Shown here: positions 1 through 9,592 of the stretch, piece by piece
Numbering within the stretch: the stretch's first letter is position 1
Layout of the letters: every line of letters begins with the position of its first letter
Assembly: GCA_963969595.1 (NCBI GenBank)
Contig: OZ018416.1
Location: 18,802,065 to 18,866,064, forward strand
DNA length: 64,000 bases
Source: Neckera pumila
Lineage: Eukaryota > Streptophyta > Bryopsida > Hypnales > Neckeraceae
Direction: 5' to 3'
Notes under the pieces: generated by a model
What the model was told of the DNA's origin: nothing
Databases searched by the model: none
The model's input: only the letters and a program-made list of their open reading frames with translations
Position numbers and translations under genes: made by a program

Positions 1-165
1 AAATGGCAGGCGTTGGCTTTCGCCGCTTTGAGCAGCCAGAACCCTGGCGTGCAGCAGATTGCTCCTGCTTTGTTCACTCCGGACATCAAGGATGAGGTGT
101 TGGAGAAGGCGTTCCGGATCGACGAGAAGACGGTGGACCTGATCCAGAAGCAGTTCCGCATGTAA
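1..165 (+). CDS. GLP: Germin-like protein, C-terminal fragment (GLP-A)
   Basis: The last 54 codons of a germin-like protein, cut by the window edge and read in frame from base 1 to a TAA at 163-165. The fragment starts at the Lys-Trp after the second germin box and matches residues 168-221 of the copy at 4453-5118 residue for residue. It holds the C-terminal helical part of the cupin fold, so the metal ligands lie outside the window. It is the only GLP here on the plus strand and points towards its nearest copy, with which it shares an inverted 3' flank. Whether the full gene is intact cannot be seen. Confidence 0.9.
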   Translation, partial: KWQALAFAALSSQNPGVQQIAPALFTPDIKDEVLEKAFRIDEKTVDLIQKQFRM

Positions 166-219
166 AGTTGATCAATAGCTTTTGAGATGATCGAGTCTCC
201 GAGATTGTGGAATTCTAGT

Positions 220-225
220 AATAAA
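220..225 (+). terminator. Polyadenylation signal of GLP-A
   Basis: AATAAA 55 bases after the stop codon. The same signal lies at an equivalent place after the stop of the copies at 4453, 15795, 31640 and 49960. Confidence 0.6.
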
Positions 226-564
226 AGTACATAGCGACAGTTGCTAGATCAATACTCGTTTCAAGCGAGAGGTGGGTTCAGTGACTTCTGATTCTGTAGG
301 TTGATTGTGTTGGTCTCAGAGTATTGGCTGGCCTGAACCCAAGGTTGAGTTGATCCTCCCATTGGTTTACCCATAGTTGGACCCCATGTAATTGAATAAA
401 TGAATAATGATAGGTTCATCCACAGATTTTCGTAAAACGTTGTTCAGTGTGTTGAATTATCATTGAGTTACACATTGGAGCACAGTTTGTGACCCTGTGC
501 ATTCGCATCGTATCTCACTTCGAGGAAATTAAAGTCTGTACATTATGTTTGAGCACTGACCAAA

Positions 565-769
565 CACAGGAAACTCATATCACGTTCCCGGTGTTAATTC
601 CGGCTGAGTCTCATTTTCCCCTGTGTATGTGCAGTTGCGGCATGTGTCCAAAGTTACTGTAAATAGTCAACTTTTTGCAACTTTTTGCAAGTGTCAAATT
701 TTAAAGTTCAGTGGGAAAAGTGAGAGTCACCGGGAATGAACACCGGGAACGCGATATGAGCTTCCTGTG
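565..769. mobile_element. 205-bp inverted-repeat element with 3-bp target duplication
   Basis: The two ends are long inverted repeats of nearly 60 bases with a few mismatches, beginning CACAGGAARCTCATATC. They are flanked by AAA on both sides (562-564 and 770-772). Removing the element and one AAA restores exactly the sequence in the inverted copy near 4060-4080, which lacks it. A 3-bp duplication and a CAC start fit a CACTA- or Harbinger-type non-autonomous element. There is no coding capacity. Confidence 0.75.
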
Positions 770-1262
770 AAATTTGAATAGAGTCTGTGTTCTCTTGGCG
801 AGTATAGATGATTTTGCTAATTCTGAGCCACATTTGTTTCAGAAAGTCAGTTGAAATTCCTGATTATGATATTGTATGATTCTATTACTTGCTGGGTTCT
901 GTAAGTGAACCCTGCACTAAAAATCCGGTTCTCTTTGTTCATCTCCTAAGTTTAATCACGGATTTGAAGTTCCCTCTCCAGTTTCCCTTTTTCTGCGACT
1001 CTGTGTAAACCTATGATACCTATAATCATACTATAATTAGCTAGTAGATGCCAGAATGAGATATATTGAGGTTTATTGAAGCTTAATAAGTAATGCACAT
1101 ATCTAGTTTAGAAGTGGAAGAGTTAGACTGCAAGTAAATCAATTGACTTATCTTACATCCATTCAACGGTCGTACTTACAGTCATTCATTTATTCAGACA
1201 AGAGCACAGATGCATATATCCTGGAGTGAAGGACGCTTGTCAGCATCTACGCAGAGCATCTA

Positions 1263-1365
1263 CACAAAATAGTGAAATTAGGTTGCCCCAGACTATAGTT
1301 GACCATGTCTGAAAGTGTTAGATATGAGAAGTTAGTGTGGGGCAACCTAATTTCACTATTTTGTG
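1263..1365. mobile_element. 103-bp near-perfect hairpin MITE with TA target duplication
   Basis: Arms 1263-1290 and 1338-1365 are perfect inverted repeats of 28 bases starting CACAAAATAGTGAAATTAGG, with a 47-base loop. TA flanks both sides. The element lies in the GLP 3' flank, and the related flank near 49270 has no such hairpin. A mariner/Stowaway-type MITE is the best fit. If transcribed it would give one long foldback RNA. Confidence 0.75.
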
Positions 1366-1800
1366 TACGCAGAAGGACAACATTCCTTCGTGTTTGAGCT
1401 GCAATGCCGCTCCGCGATAAGTGACCACGAAGATTCTAACGTTTCAAATACTGGCAGAAGAGCTCCAGTCACAGTATCATTAACGTCAATTGGTGATATT
1501 CCACAAGACACAAAATGTGAGATATATCTTCACAGTTGTCTAATTTCAGGCCACAAACCAGGACAGATGTAGACATTGGTTTCAGGTCGTGATGCCTGAA
1601 CCGCGCCGAAGTAATTGATTATTGCCAATTTAACGAAATTGACGTCGATTGTCGGTGCTAACAATGAAATATCTACTGCTTTGTGAAACCAGATAATGAA
1701 ATACTTCAGTCTTGTAATTACAGGGTATTCGTCTTTTTATTATTTCTAGTACTTTGGAACTCTGTTTTCTAAGTGTCCCGGTAGAGATCGAGTCTCACCC

Positions 1801-3216
1801 CAAGGACAAGACGTAGTGAACTTCAACAACAATATCTGAAGCCAAGTTGATAACAATTGCTTGTACCTGTTGAAAATCTAGGCAGACAGGTATGGCACAA
1901 AATTCCAAGACTTGCACGCCCTCTCTTTGTCATTTCACTGTTGGTTGCTTTTATCAACAACTATTATCAGGTGGTTAAAAAATACAATTGACTTCAACGA
2001 CTCCTGAACGCTTGGCCTATGACCATGGCGTACATAGAATATTCTACCAAAATTGACGCAAGTCAATGCAGTTGTCCTTTCAGAACTAACATTTGGAGAG
2101 TTACATAGGGGTAGTTCAATAGTTGAAGTCAATGTCTACAATAGAAGATGGAAAAAAGACTTGAAAAAAACATTTTGTTGATCATTGCCTGAAAGTACTA
2201 AAAACAATGCTATATATAGTATTGTATATGCTATATTTCCTTATGGAAACCTTCTTTCTAGAAAGTGCCTATCCATTTGTGCCATCTTTGTATTTGCTTT
2301 CCCACCAAAACATAGCCAAATTGCCAATGCTATGTTCAAGGTGTAGAAGGGATACATCTTTTGCAATTATTTTCACGTATTTTCATGTATTATATAGAGT
2401 TTGGCAAAAATAGTTGCTTATAAATTCATATAGTTATTGCATTCAATTGTTACGAGAAAATATTAAATTAAAATATGTTATCAAGCTTCTTTAAGATATG
2501 TAAATTAGGCTTCTTCAACTTATGTGATGTTTGCGTCAAAAGACAAGATTTTAGGCATCAAGATAAGAAATTATCCACATAGTCAAATTTGGAGTCAACT
2601 ATTGAAAGATATTAATAGATTTATTTCAAATCAATTATGAAGCAATAATTTCCTTTGAAAATTCAGAAAATTGATTTGTAACATCTAATTTTCTTAAGAT
2701 TGGTTTAAGTTGGAGTTTATTAGCCTAGTTGATTTGTAAGAGCTAGAAAAAAATTTATGGATGAAAACATATTGAAAACTTTCTCCTAACAATAAATTTT
2801 GTAACACTAAAGTAATATTGAGCACTTTGTGCCATTTTGCTTACAAGAAACCTCCTACCATGATGAAGAGAGGGTGCAAATCTTAGAATTTTGTGCCAAG
2901 CTTGCCTGCATAGAGTTTCAACAAGTACAACCAATGAATTGTTGTAAACTTGACTTCAGACATCGTTATTGAAAATGGGACACCTGTTGAACCGACAACC
3001 TCGCTTGCCATTGACGGAGGGAACTGTGGTTTCTTCATCCTGCCCCCTCTTTGTCGCAACAGATGAACAGCAAGGTGGATTCTCTTTCTCTTCCTCTTGC
3101 TGTTGCAATTCAAAAAAATAAAATAAAATCCAAAGAACTTGTCCAATCAACCCCTATTCCCCTTTAGCAAACCCTAGGGAGGACTATAGCTACGCACCTA
3201 GCGATGCTTCGCTACA
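1801..3216. other. AT-rich intergenic stretch, no gene recognised
   Basis: Only short random reading frames. Part of it (about 1860-2000) recurs near 21590-21670, 23040-23160, 39600-39720 and 2880-2950, so it is old repeat. The rest is unrecognised. Confidence 0.5.
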
Positions 3217-3600
3217 CATTAGAGAAAATTTTAGTCCATTTTAGGGCCGTCGGAAGTTGACATGCCATGTTATTATTTGCATGGCTTGTCAACTTCCAAA
3301 CTGCTCTTTGTGAGCAATCAAAGTCTTTGACTGCTTGTTGGAGCAATCACTTTTGGATTTTCAGCGAAAGTTTTTTTTTATTAATTTTTTTTAATTTAAA
3401 TTTTTTTAGAAATTAATTAGTTAATTCAATTTTTTTAATATTTTTTAAATTTAAATTCTGGGTTCCTGAGCCACTGCTGCTGCAGTTTCAGCAGGGCAAA
3501 AATAGGAAAAAACAATTTTTTGAGCAAAATAAAAGCAAATTTCAGGGTACCTCTGAGGGTTGTAAGGCAACCCTTCAAAGGCCTGAAATTTCCTTTAATG
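3217..3600. mobile_element. CATTAG-family element
   Basis: Starts CATTAGAGAAAATTTTAG and ends GAAATTTCCTTTAATG, about 384 bp. The left part holds a foldback made of TTGACATGCCATG and its complement. The right part holds the family block CTGCTGCAGTTTCAGCAGGG, then a short hairpin next to the end. The centre is A/T runs. It shares these blocks with elements at 19481, 29405, 42587, 43416, 51542 and 60383. Confidence 0.8.
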
Positions 3601-3986
3601 AGACCTCAACCCTACCTGCTCTGCTCCGTAGGGTTTAGGAAAATTCATCCATTGCTGTTTGTTACCTGGATGAAGTTATCTTGTGTGTGGGGGGCGCCCA
3701 ACAATTCTTCGGTCACCATCTCTGAGGTCGTCGGTTCAGCGGTCTACCCGAGGTACTCGATAGCTTTCTGATAGCATAAATGCCATTGGAAACTCTGGAA
3801 TGAATAGCCCCCCAGGCTACACAAGAGGGGTGTGCTGAAATCACAATATCAAGCCCCTATGAACCCGCGTGAACGAAATTTGAACTGCATATAACCCCCA
3901 CTAGTGGTACAAAAATGGGGCTACAATGCTACATCGCTTAGCCCTCCCCATTTTTGAACGAGTGCTACAGGGGGCTGGAAATTTCA
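3601..3986. other. Unassigned stretch with a possible small inverted-repeat element
   Basis: No gene. AGCCCCC near 3806 and its complement near 3970-3976 could be the ends of a small element of about 170 bp sitting at the border of the GLP-B 3' flank. The repeats are short, so this is weak. Confidence 0.3.
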
Positions 3987-4452
3987 AGTAACTGACTTTC
4001 TGAAACAAATGAGGCTCACAATTAGCACAATCATCTATTACTCGCCTCGTGAACACAAACTCTATTCAAATTTGGTCAGTGCTCGAACATGATGTTCAGA
4101 CTTCAATTTCCTCGAAGTGAGATAGGATGCGAATGCACAGGGTCACAAACTGTGCTCCAATGTGTAACTCAATGATAATTCAACACACTGAACAACGTTT
4201 TATGAAAATGAGAAAACCTGTGGATGAACCTACCATTATTCATTTATTCAATTCCATGGGTAAACCAATAGAAGGATCGATCACTTCAACCTTGGGACCA
4301 GGCCAGCCAGGCAATCAACCTAAAGAATCAGAAGTCACTGAACCCTCTCTCGCTTCAAACGATTGTTGATCTAGCAACTGTCGCTATGTACTTTTATTAC
4401 TAGAATTCCACAATCTCGGAGACTCGATCATCTCAAAAGCTATTGATCAACT
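3987..4452. repeat. 3' flank of GLP-B, inverted copy of the GLP-A flank
   Basis: Reads as the reverse complement of the sequence after GLP-A out to about 850, except that the 565-769 element is missing here. This makes GLP-A and GLP-B a convergent pair around a spacer of roughly 3 kb. Confidence 0.8.
4393..4398 (-). terminator. Polyadenylation signal of GLP-B
   Basis: AATAAA on the minus strand, 55 bases past the stop codon. Confidence 0.6.
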
Positions 4453-5118
4453 TTACATGCGGAACTGCTTCTGGATCAGGTCCACCGTCTTCTCGTCGAT
4501 CCGGAACGCCTTCTCCAACACCTCGTCCTTGATGTCCGGAGTGAACAAAGCAGGAGCAATCTGCTGCACGCCAGGGTTCTGGCTGCTCAAAGCGGCGAAA
4601 GCCAACGCCTGCCATTTGCCCACGTTCAGCTGGAAGTGCACCAGGCCCCTGGGAAACACGAACAGCTCGCCTTCCTTGAGGGTGGTGGCAAACAAAGTGT
4701 TGTTGGTGTCCACAAAGCCCACGTACAGCTCGCCCTTCACCAGGAGCAGGAGCTCGGTGGCGCGGGGGTGGGTGTGAGGCGGGTTGATGCCGCCCTTGGC
4801 GAAGTCGATGCGAGCAGCGGAGATGCCCAAGGTGTTCAATCCCGGGAACTGCTGGACGAAAGCGGGCGTGACCGCGGCCTTGTTGGCGTTGTTGGTGTCG
4901 CCGGCGTTCTTCAAGCCATCGAACGTGAAGTCTTTCGCGGACACCTGATCGGCAGGCTTGCAGGTGAATCCGTTGATGGTGATTCCGCTCTTCAAGTCCG
5001 CGACGCAGAAGTCCTGGAGCGGATCCTCGTCTGCTGCCATGGCGAGCATGGGCACCAGCGCCACGCTCATCAACACGGCCACCGTCACCCACCCACTGCT
5101 TCGGGCCCTGATGCCCAT
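4453..5118 (-). CDS. GLP: Germin-like protein (GLP-B)
   Basis: A complete intronless germin-like protein of 221 residues. Residues 1-28 are a signal peptide (Arg-4 and Arg-6, hydrophobic 11-25, AMA before the cut), so the mature protein should reach the cell wall. Cys-38 and Cys-53 are the germin disulfide pair. Box 1, G-x5-H-x-H-x4-E-x6-G, gives ligands His-115, His-117 and Glu-122. Box 2, G-x5-P-x-G-x2-H-x3-N, gives His-161 and Asn-165. A glycosylation sequon is at Asn-139. Germins are Mn-binding oligomeric cupins. Oxalate oxidase or superoxide dismutase activity is known for some members but cannot be assigned from sequence. The start fits the signal peptide. Compared with copies C to E it has Arg-4 (shared with C), Phe-51 and Ala-78. 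An insertion at 5273-6023 separates it from its TATA box. Confidence 0.95.
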   Translation of the reverse strand: MGIRARSSGWVTVAVLMSVALVPMLAMAADEDPLQDFCVADLKSGITINGFTCKPADQVSAKDFTFDGLKNAGDTNNANKAAVTPAFVQQFPGLNTLGISAARIDFAKGGINPPHTHPRATELLLLVKGELYVGFVDTNNTLFATTLKEGELFVFPRGLVHFQLNVGKWQALAFAALSSQNPGVQQIAPALFTPDIKDEVLEKAFRIDEKTVDLIQKQFRM

Positions 5119-5272
5119 GTCGACGACTGTGCTGCTAGAAATTCGGAAGGATCGGTTCCGGAGTTCAGCTGCACAAGTTGATCTCTGTCAGTATCAAGAG
5201 AGGATGTCAGCTGAGATGGTTGTTGAATGTAGCTGAAGGATGGCACTGAAATGGTTGCTGGTTGCTGCTGTT

Positions 5273-6023
5273 CAGCGTTCGGGAAGATTTTGGAGCTCTA
5301 CCAGTAGATATCCTCCTTCTACAAAAATGGTCCGGTTTTTTTTAGAGGGCACCGGTTTCATCCTTTTAATTCTGAAATTTTCCGTTTTTTTGCCCCCATA
5401 TCAGTTTGTAACCGGCCTATTTCCTTCCAAGTGAAAATTTGAAAAGTGAAAATCCTCTAATGTCAAAAAATTGCTGGTTTACAATCTAAAAAAGACATTA
5501 CATTCTTGGCAGGAATTGAACCTGGCATAGCCTTTCACCAACTGAAAGCCAAGAATCCTCCCAACCCATGCAATATGGAGTTAAGGATGGTCATTGAAAA
5601 GGTTGCAGAAATCAAAGTTTAGGGTTCAGAATTTTCACCTTTTTCAAACGGCCCTCCCACCCCTCTTCCTTGGGTGCTCCCCTACGGCCAGTTGGCCCTG
5701 TCCTCAGCTGGTCCCATTGACCCCTTGATGCAATACCCGGCCTCTTTATCCCAATACACGACCTATCTTAACCCCGGATATGTGCCACTTACGATACATG
5801 TATAGCAGCTAAAATCCTCCTTTTTACAAAACAAACCGGTTAAAATCCACCCTATTATAATTTGAGGCAGGTAAATTAACCCCCAAAGTTTTATGTACAC
5901 AAGTTGATTGCCTATCTCATCAATTTTTCCTCCGGTTTTCCATCCTTCACTTTCAAAGCTCAACCGGTTTTTTTACCATTTCAACCGGCTAACTTTGTAT
6001 TAGCCGCCGGTTCTTCCCGGACA
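5273..6023. mobile_element. 751-bp insertion between GLP-B and its TATA box
   Basis: The GLP-C upstream region is identical to that of GLP-B up to about 5260 and resumes at about 6024, so these bases are an insertion. TTGCTGCTGTT stands on both sides (5262-5272 and 6024-6034) as a likely 9-11 bp target duplication. Short inverted ends GTYCGGGAAGA lie just inside. That size of duplication suggests a Mutator-like element, but the ends are short and there is no transposase. It carries a tRNA-like fold at 5502-5556. Confidence 0.7.
5502..5556 (-). ncRNA. tRNA-like sequence lacking an anticodon arm
   Basis: Read on the minus strand the 55 bases fold as a 7-bp acceptor stem (ATTCTTG with CAAGAAT), a 2-base linker, a 4-bp D stem TTTC/GAAA around AGTTGGT, six bases where the anticodon and variable arms should be, and a T arm with loop TTCAATT. 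GGTTCAATTCC resembles a Pol III B box. It could be a tRNA relic, the head of a SINE, or a chance fold. It lies inside the GLP-B insertion. Confidence 0.4.
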
Positions 6024-6056
6024 TTGCTGCTGTTACATTTGTTTGGGGCTGTGGGG

Positions 6057-6064
6057 TTTAAATA
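6057..6064 (-). promoter_or_regulatory. TATA box of GLP-B, displaced
   Basis: TATTTAAA on the minus strand, identical in context to the GLP-C box at 16631-16638. In GLP-C it is about 170 bases from the ATG. Here it is about 940 bases away because of the insertion. Confidence 0.6.
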
Positions 6065-6312
6065 CATATCGGGGCCATGAATTGTGGAGCGCGTTATCGA
6101 AGATTTCGGGTGACTGGCAAGGAAATAAATCGCGGAAGTGGATAACTTTGGAGAAAGAAAACTGAACTCGGTACCACTGTGGTGAAGCTAGGCCCCAGCG
6201 TGCCCCAGGGGTTGCACTCAGACCGGAGATTGTAGAGCGGAAAACTCAGACCGCGCGCCGCAGAAATGAGGTGCTGCACTCCGATGTCAATGAAGAAAGA
6301 CCGAAAGACTGA

Positions 6313-6447
6313 AAAGCCACTCCCGTGACGGAATCGCCGTGATTAATGTAATGGTCGTCGAAATCGTGTGATTATGGCAAGAGGAGATTTTGTTGACTGT
6401 TTTAGACTTCTCTTGAATTGTAATTAGACGTGTGTCAATTGGGAGGA
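6313..6447 (-). promoter_or_regulatory. Conserved upstream block of GLP-B
   Basis: A GC-richer block shared with 16853-16988 and, less closely, 32576-32715 and 50896-51030. Conserved words on the plus strand are AAAGCCACTCCCG, CCGTGATTAA and GATTATGGCA, ending near AATTAGACGYG. Conservation upstream of the TATA box suggests regulatory function, though recent duplication alone could explain it. Confidence 0.45.
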
Positions 6448-6780
6448 ATCAAGAAATTTTTTTTCTTAAAAATTTGGACTTATGTCGCCTTTGAAACAAA
6501 TGTTGGATAATAATATTATATATTTTCTAGCTGTTGACCATGTTTGCCAAAACAGGATTACGAAAGTTTGTGGACTTTTGTCGAAGTGTCAAACTGGTGT
6601 TTGATCCTCGGTTCATTTTGAAGAATTGAAGAGTTGAAGAAGGTTGTCAGATGGATTGTCCGATTGGGGCAGGACACTAAAGTCGGCACACCCGTAATGC
6701 TCGGGTGACTGGTGAGAAGTCGAACAGGGGCCCTCTTCTATCTTCATCATCAAATCTTGAGTCTCAAGTCTCAACCATTA

Positions 6781-7000
6781 AGGTAAAGCAACCCATTGTG
6801 GTCAAATGACCCATGGGGGACACATGATGACCCCATTGTGGTTTTTTTGACCACAATCAATATCTCACCTAACTTCAATGGAGTAATTAGTGACCTTATT
6901 AGGAACATGCAGTAATTTCAGTGTAAGTCATTGTAAGAAGTGCCTTTTTATGGCCGTCCACATATAAAAAAAAATTGTCTCCTTTAGAAGAGGTAGGTGA
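6781..7000. mobile_element. Truncated AGGTA-ended element
   Basis: Begins AGGTAAAGCAACCC after TA and matches, inverted, the right part of the complete element at 34994-35434. The equivalent place upstream of GLP-C (near 17290) has no such sequence. The right end is not found, and the boundary near 7000 is approximate. Confidence 0.5.
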
Positions 7001-7012
7001 GCATTATGGATA

Positions 7013-7286
7013 CACTCACGAAAAGTTTCAGCTTGAAAGCGGCCACTAGTGTTTGATTTTTGGCACCCTACAAGTACAGAAAAAAATTTAAAATATTTTT
7101 TTTGAAAAAAAATAATTAAAAAATAAAAAATAATTAAAAAATATTAGATCTGACTTGGTACTGACACCTGGCACTAGTGCCACGTCAAATTTTTAAAAAA
7201 AAAAAATTAATTTGGTCATTTTTTCTATAATTGCACCACTGCCTTAAAAACTTGTGACTTCTTTGAGGCCTGAAATTTTCCTAATG
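7013..7286. mobile_element. CATTAG-related element, variant
   Basis: Ends GGCCTGAAATTTTCCTAATG. The left part, GAAAAGTTTCAGC, matches the start of 7836-8108, and both share CACTAGTGCCAC-type internal words. The left boundary is approximate. Confidence 0.5.
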
Positions 7287-7835
7287 CACTAGCAATTGGC
7301 ACTTGCTTTGCTATGCATTAAATATATTACTTTCATCAATATTTCATGTAATAGAATGTAGATAAACAAAGTATGTATAATCTTTAAATGAAAATATTGA
7401 CATCCTTATACAATATTCTTTGGAAAAATTTATATAGTGCAATATAAGGTAATTAAAGAAAATCTTTCTATCATAATTTTTACAAAATAACCTTTGCAGA
7501 GATGAAAACATTGCAATAAGAATAATTAATCAAGTGAACAATGTAAGGAGAATCTTCACATTTGAATATGTAGAGCAACGCTAGCGATTGGTGCTTCCTT
7601 ATTTTTTAATATCACATTTTAAAAAGGCATGGAATTTATCTATAGTTTTGTTGTCTGAAAAGTTTTTTGAAATTTTTTTAGAAGTATCCATTTAATTTTC
7701 AAATATTTTATGAAAAGAATATATAATATATAGTAGAAAGTATCCTATGGCTATTACAAAAGCAATTGAATTTCTATAATACTATTCAAAATTGAATTGT
7801 GATATTATAGAGGTTGTTGTGATTTTAGTAGTATA

Positions 7836-8108
7836 ATTAGGAAAAGTTTCAGCCCTTGAAGGGGCCGTGAGTTTTGCACCCCCGAGGTGCAATTAGGGAA
7901 AAAATAGAAATAAAAAATTATTTTTTATTTTAAAAAGTTGGGTGTTGACATGGCACTACTAGTGCCACATTAGCACCACATCAGATTTTTATTTTTTTAA
8001 TATTTTTTTTTCAAAAATAATTTATTTTTTATTTTTCTATAATTGCGTTGCGGGGGTGCCGAAAATCAAAAACTTGCAGTCCCTTGCAGGGTTCAAAATT
8101 CCTATAAT
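7836..8108. mobile_element. CATTAG-related element, variant
   Basis: Inverted ends ATTAGGAAAAGTTTCA and the imperfect complement near 8090-8108. Each end has a short hairpin (CCCTTGAAGGGG and TCCCTTGCAGGG). The centre is A/T runs. Confidence 0.5.
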
Positions 8109-8520
8109 ATCTCTAACATGTCTAGTTCAAATTTGTACAAATTTGCAATTCAAAAAAATTGATCTAGTTTCTCAAAATGTTGACTGTTTGTTCAATTAAA
8201 AAATTTTACAGCAAATTTCAAGAAGCTCAAAAAAGGCATTGAACATTTGTGGGTTAAAAAGTGACAATTTCTGACAATTTTTACAAGCAATGTACCTCAA
8301 TTCTTCAGGGATTAAATCATTCATGTATTGCTTAGAAAATTGATGTTTGAGACTTCTCATAGGAATAGAAAACACAACAATAATACTTTAAGCATTGAAA
8401 GATTATAATATTTGATCATGAGAGTGTTATAACTACAGATTTCATTTGAAGTCTTTTAATCCTCCGCTTCTTGCATGTCAAGTTGTTTGAAATTGAGGTC
8501 ACCAGAAATATACAAGGTTA

Positions 8521-9438
8521 GCCCCTAAAGTACCAAAGTTCCCTTAGGAGACATTTGGGATTTTGGACAGGCCCTTGTGACCTCAAATTTTGACCGTATT
8601 TTTTGAAATATTTTTTGATGATGGCAAATTACATTTGCTTTCTAAAAATACAATTTTTTTTCAATTAGTATCCATGAGCAAAAGTTATACCATCCAAAGT
8701 CAAAAAAACAATTCGCCGAGTAGAAAAAAAACCAACAAGAAAATGAATTTTTTTAATTAAAATTTTTTTTCTCAGAGGTCATGTTTATGTCTACATTTGA
8801 AGCTTTGATTCATTGTATTTGGATCAATAATGAGAAAGTTATGGACAATCTTGTTTTTCAGATAATCTAAGCATCTTCTTCAAAAAACAACTTAAAGAAG
8901 ATTTTCATTTTTGAATGCAATTTTCAAAAAAATTCAAATTTTTTTTGATGAGTTCAAATTTCTTTGCAAGAATAATCCAATTGTTGGAATTATGGTGTTT
9001 TAACTCCATCTAAACTATTAGCAATTTAGTATTTCGTTCAATTTTGGACCCACTTCTACTAAATAATTTTTTTATATATAAAATCAAGTTTTGATATCCT
9101 CAATTTTTTCGCCCCAACTATCAACTCAAGTGTTCAGCATTAAAAACTTTAACTTTATTATGTGTACTGCCAAAAAACCCACAAGTGGCTGTCAATGTCG
9201 ACTGAAATTGCAGGCCACAGTTCAAAAAAACTTTTTTTCCAACTTTGAATGCTAATATTTTCCAATTGGTATAGGCAAACTTCTTGAAATTTTTACCACA
9301 TGATTGGAGACAAATGAAGTATTAAATCCTACGGGGAGAATTCTTAGAGAAATTTTTTTTTGGATTCCTGAATGATCATAGCAAAAATGGTAGTTTTTTG
9401 TGATTTTAAAGCGAGAAACTGCCTTGGTATTTTTGCGG
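8521..9438. mobile_element. Degenerate TTAA-family element
   Basis: Starts CCCCTAAAGTACC with the subterminal GTTCCC...GGAGAC foldback of the family and ends near GCCTTGG...GGTTAA, about 920 bp. Both ends are worn, so the call rests on internal similarity to 10590-11528. Confidence 0.45.
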
Positions 9439-9478
9439 TTAAGGGGTACCATGATACGGAACTCCCATATTATATGGC

Positions 9479-9592
9479 CTTGATTATAATCACTTATAAT
9501 CACTTATACATTATTTGATTATAATCACTTGATTATAAGTCACTTGATTATAAGTCACTTGATTATAAGTCACTTGATTATAATCACTTATA
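9479..9592. repeat. 15-bp tandem repeat
   Basis: About seven units of TGATTATAAGTCACT and variants (ATAATCACT). It looks like a simple minisatellite. Confidence 0.8.

Larger units (their letters stand above)
166..1800. repeat. Conserved 3' flank of the GLP genes (copy A)
   Basis: Non-coding sequence downstream of GLP-A that recurs, inverted, downstream of the other GLPs: 3987-4452, 14712-15794, parts of 27803-28385 and 30450-31639, and 48872-49959. The match runs well beyond any plausible 3' UTR, so it marks the duplicated genomic unit. Two small elements interrupt this copy (565-769 and 1263-1365). No gene is seen. Confidence 0.75.

Noticed and set aside
4433..5092. Second minus-strand frame of 219 codons overlapping GLP-B, and copies at 15775, 31620 and 49940
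   Set aside because: Rich in Arg, Gly and His as expected from a shifted GC-rich gene. No signal peptide or domain.
4636..5181. Long plus-strand open frame opposite GLP-B, and equivalents at 15978, 31823 and 49966 (up to 229 codons)
   Set aside because: They exist only where the GC-rich GLP genes lie, are low-complexity in composition, and change length when the GLP changes. They are antisense shadows.
9479..9592. Possible CRISPR-like array
   Set aside because: Units are 15 bases with no spacers; a simple tandem repeat.
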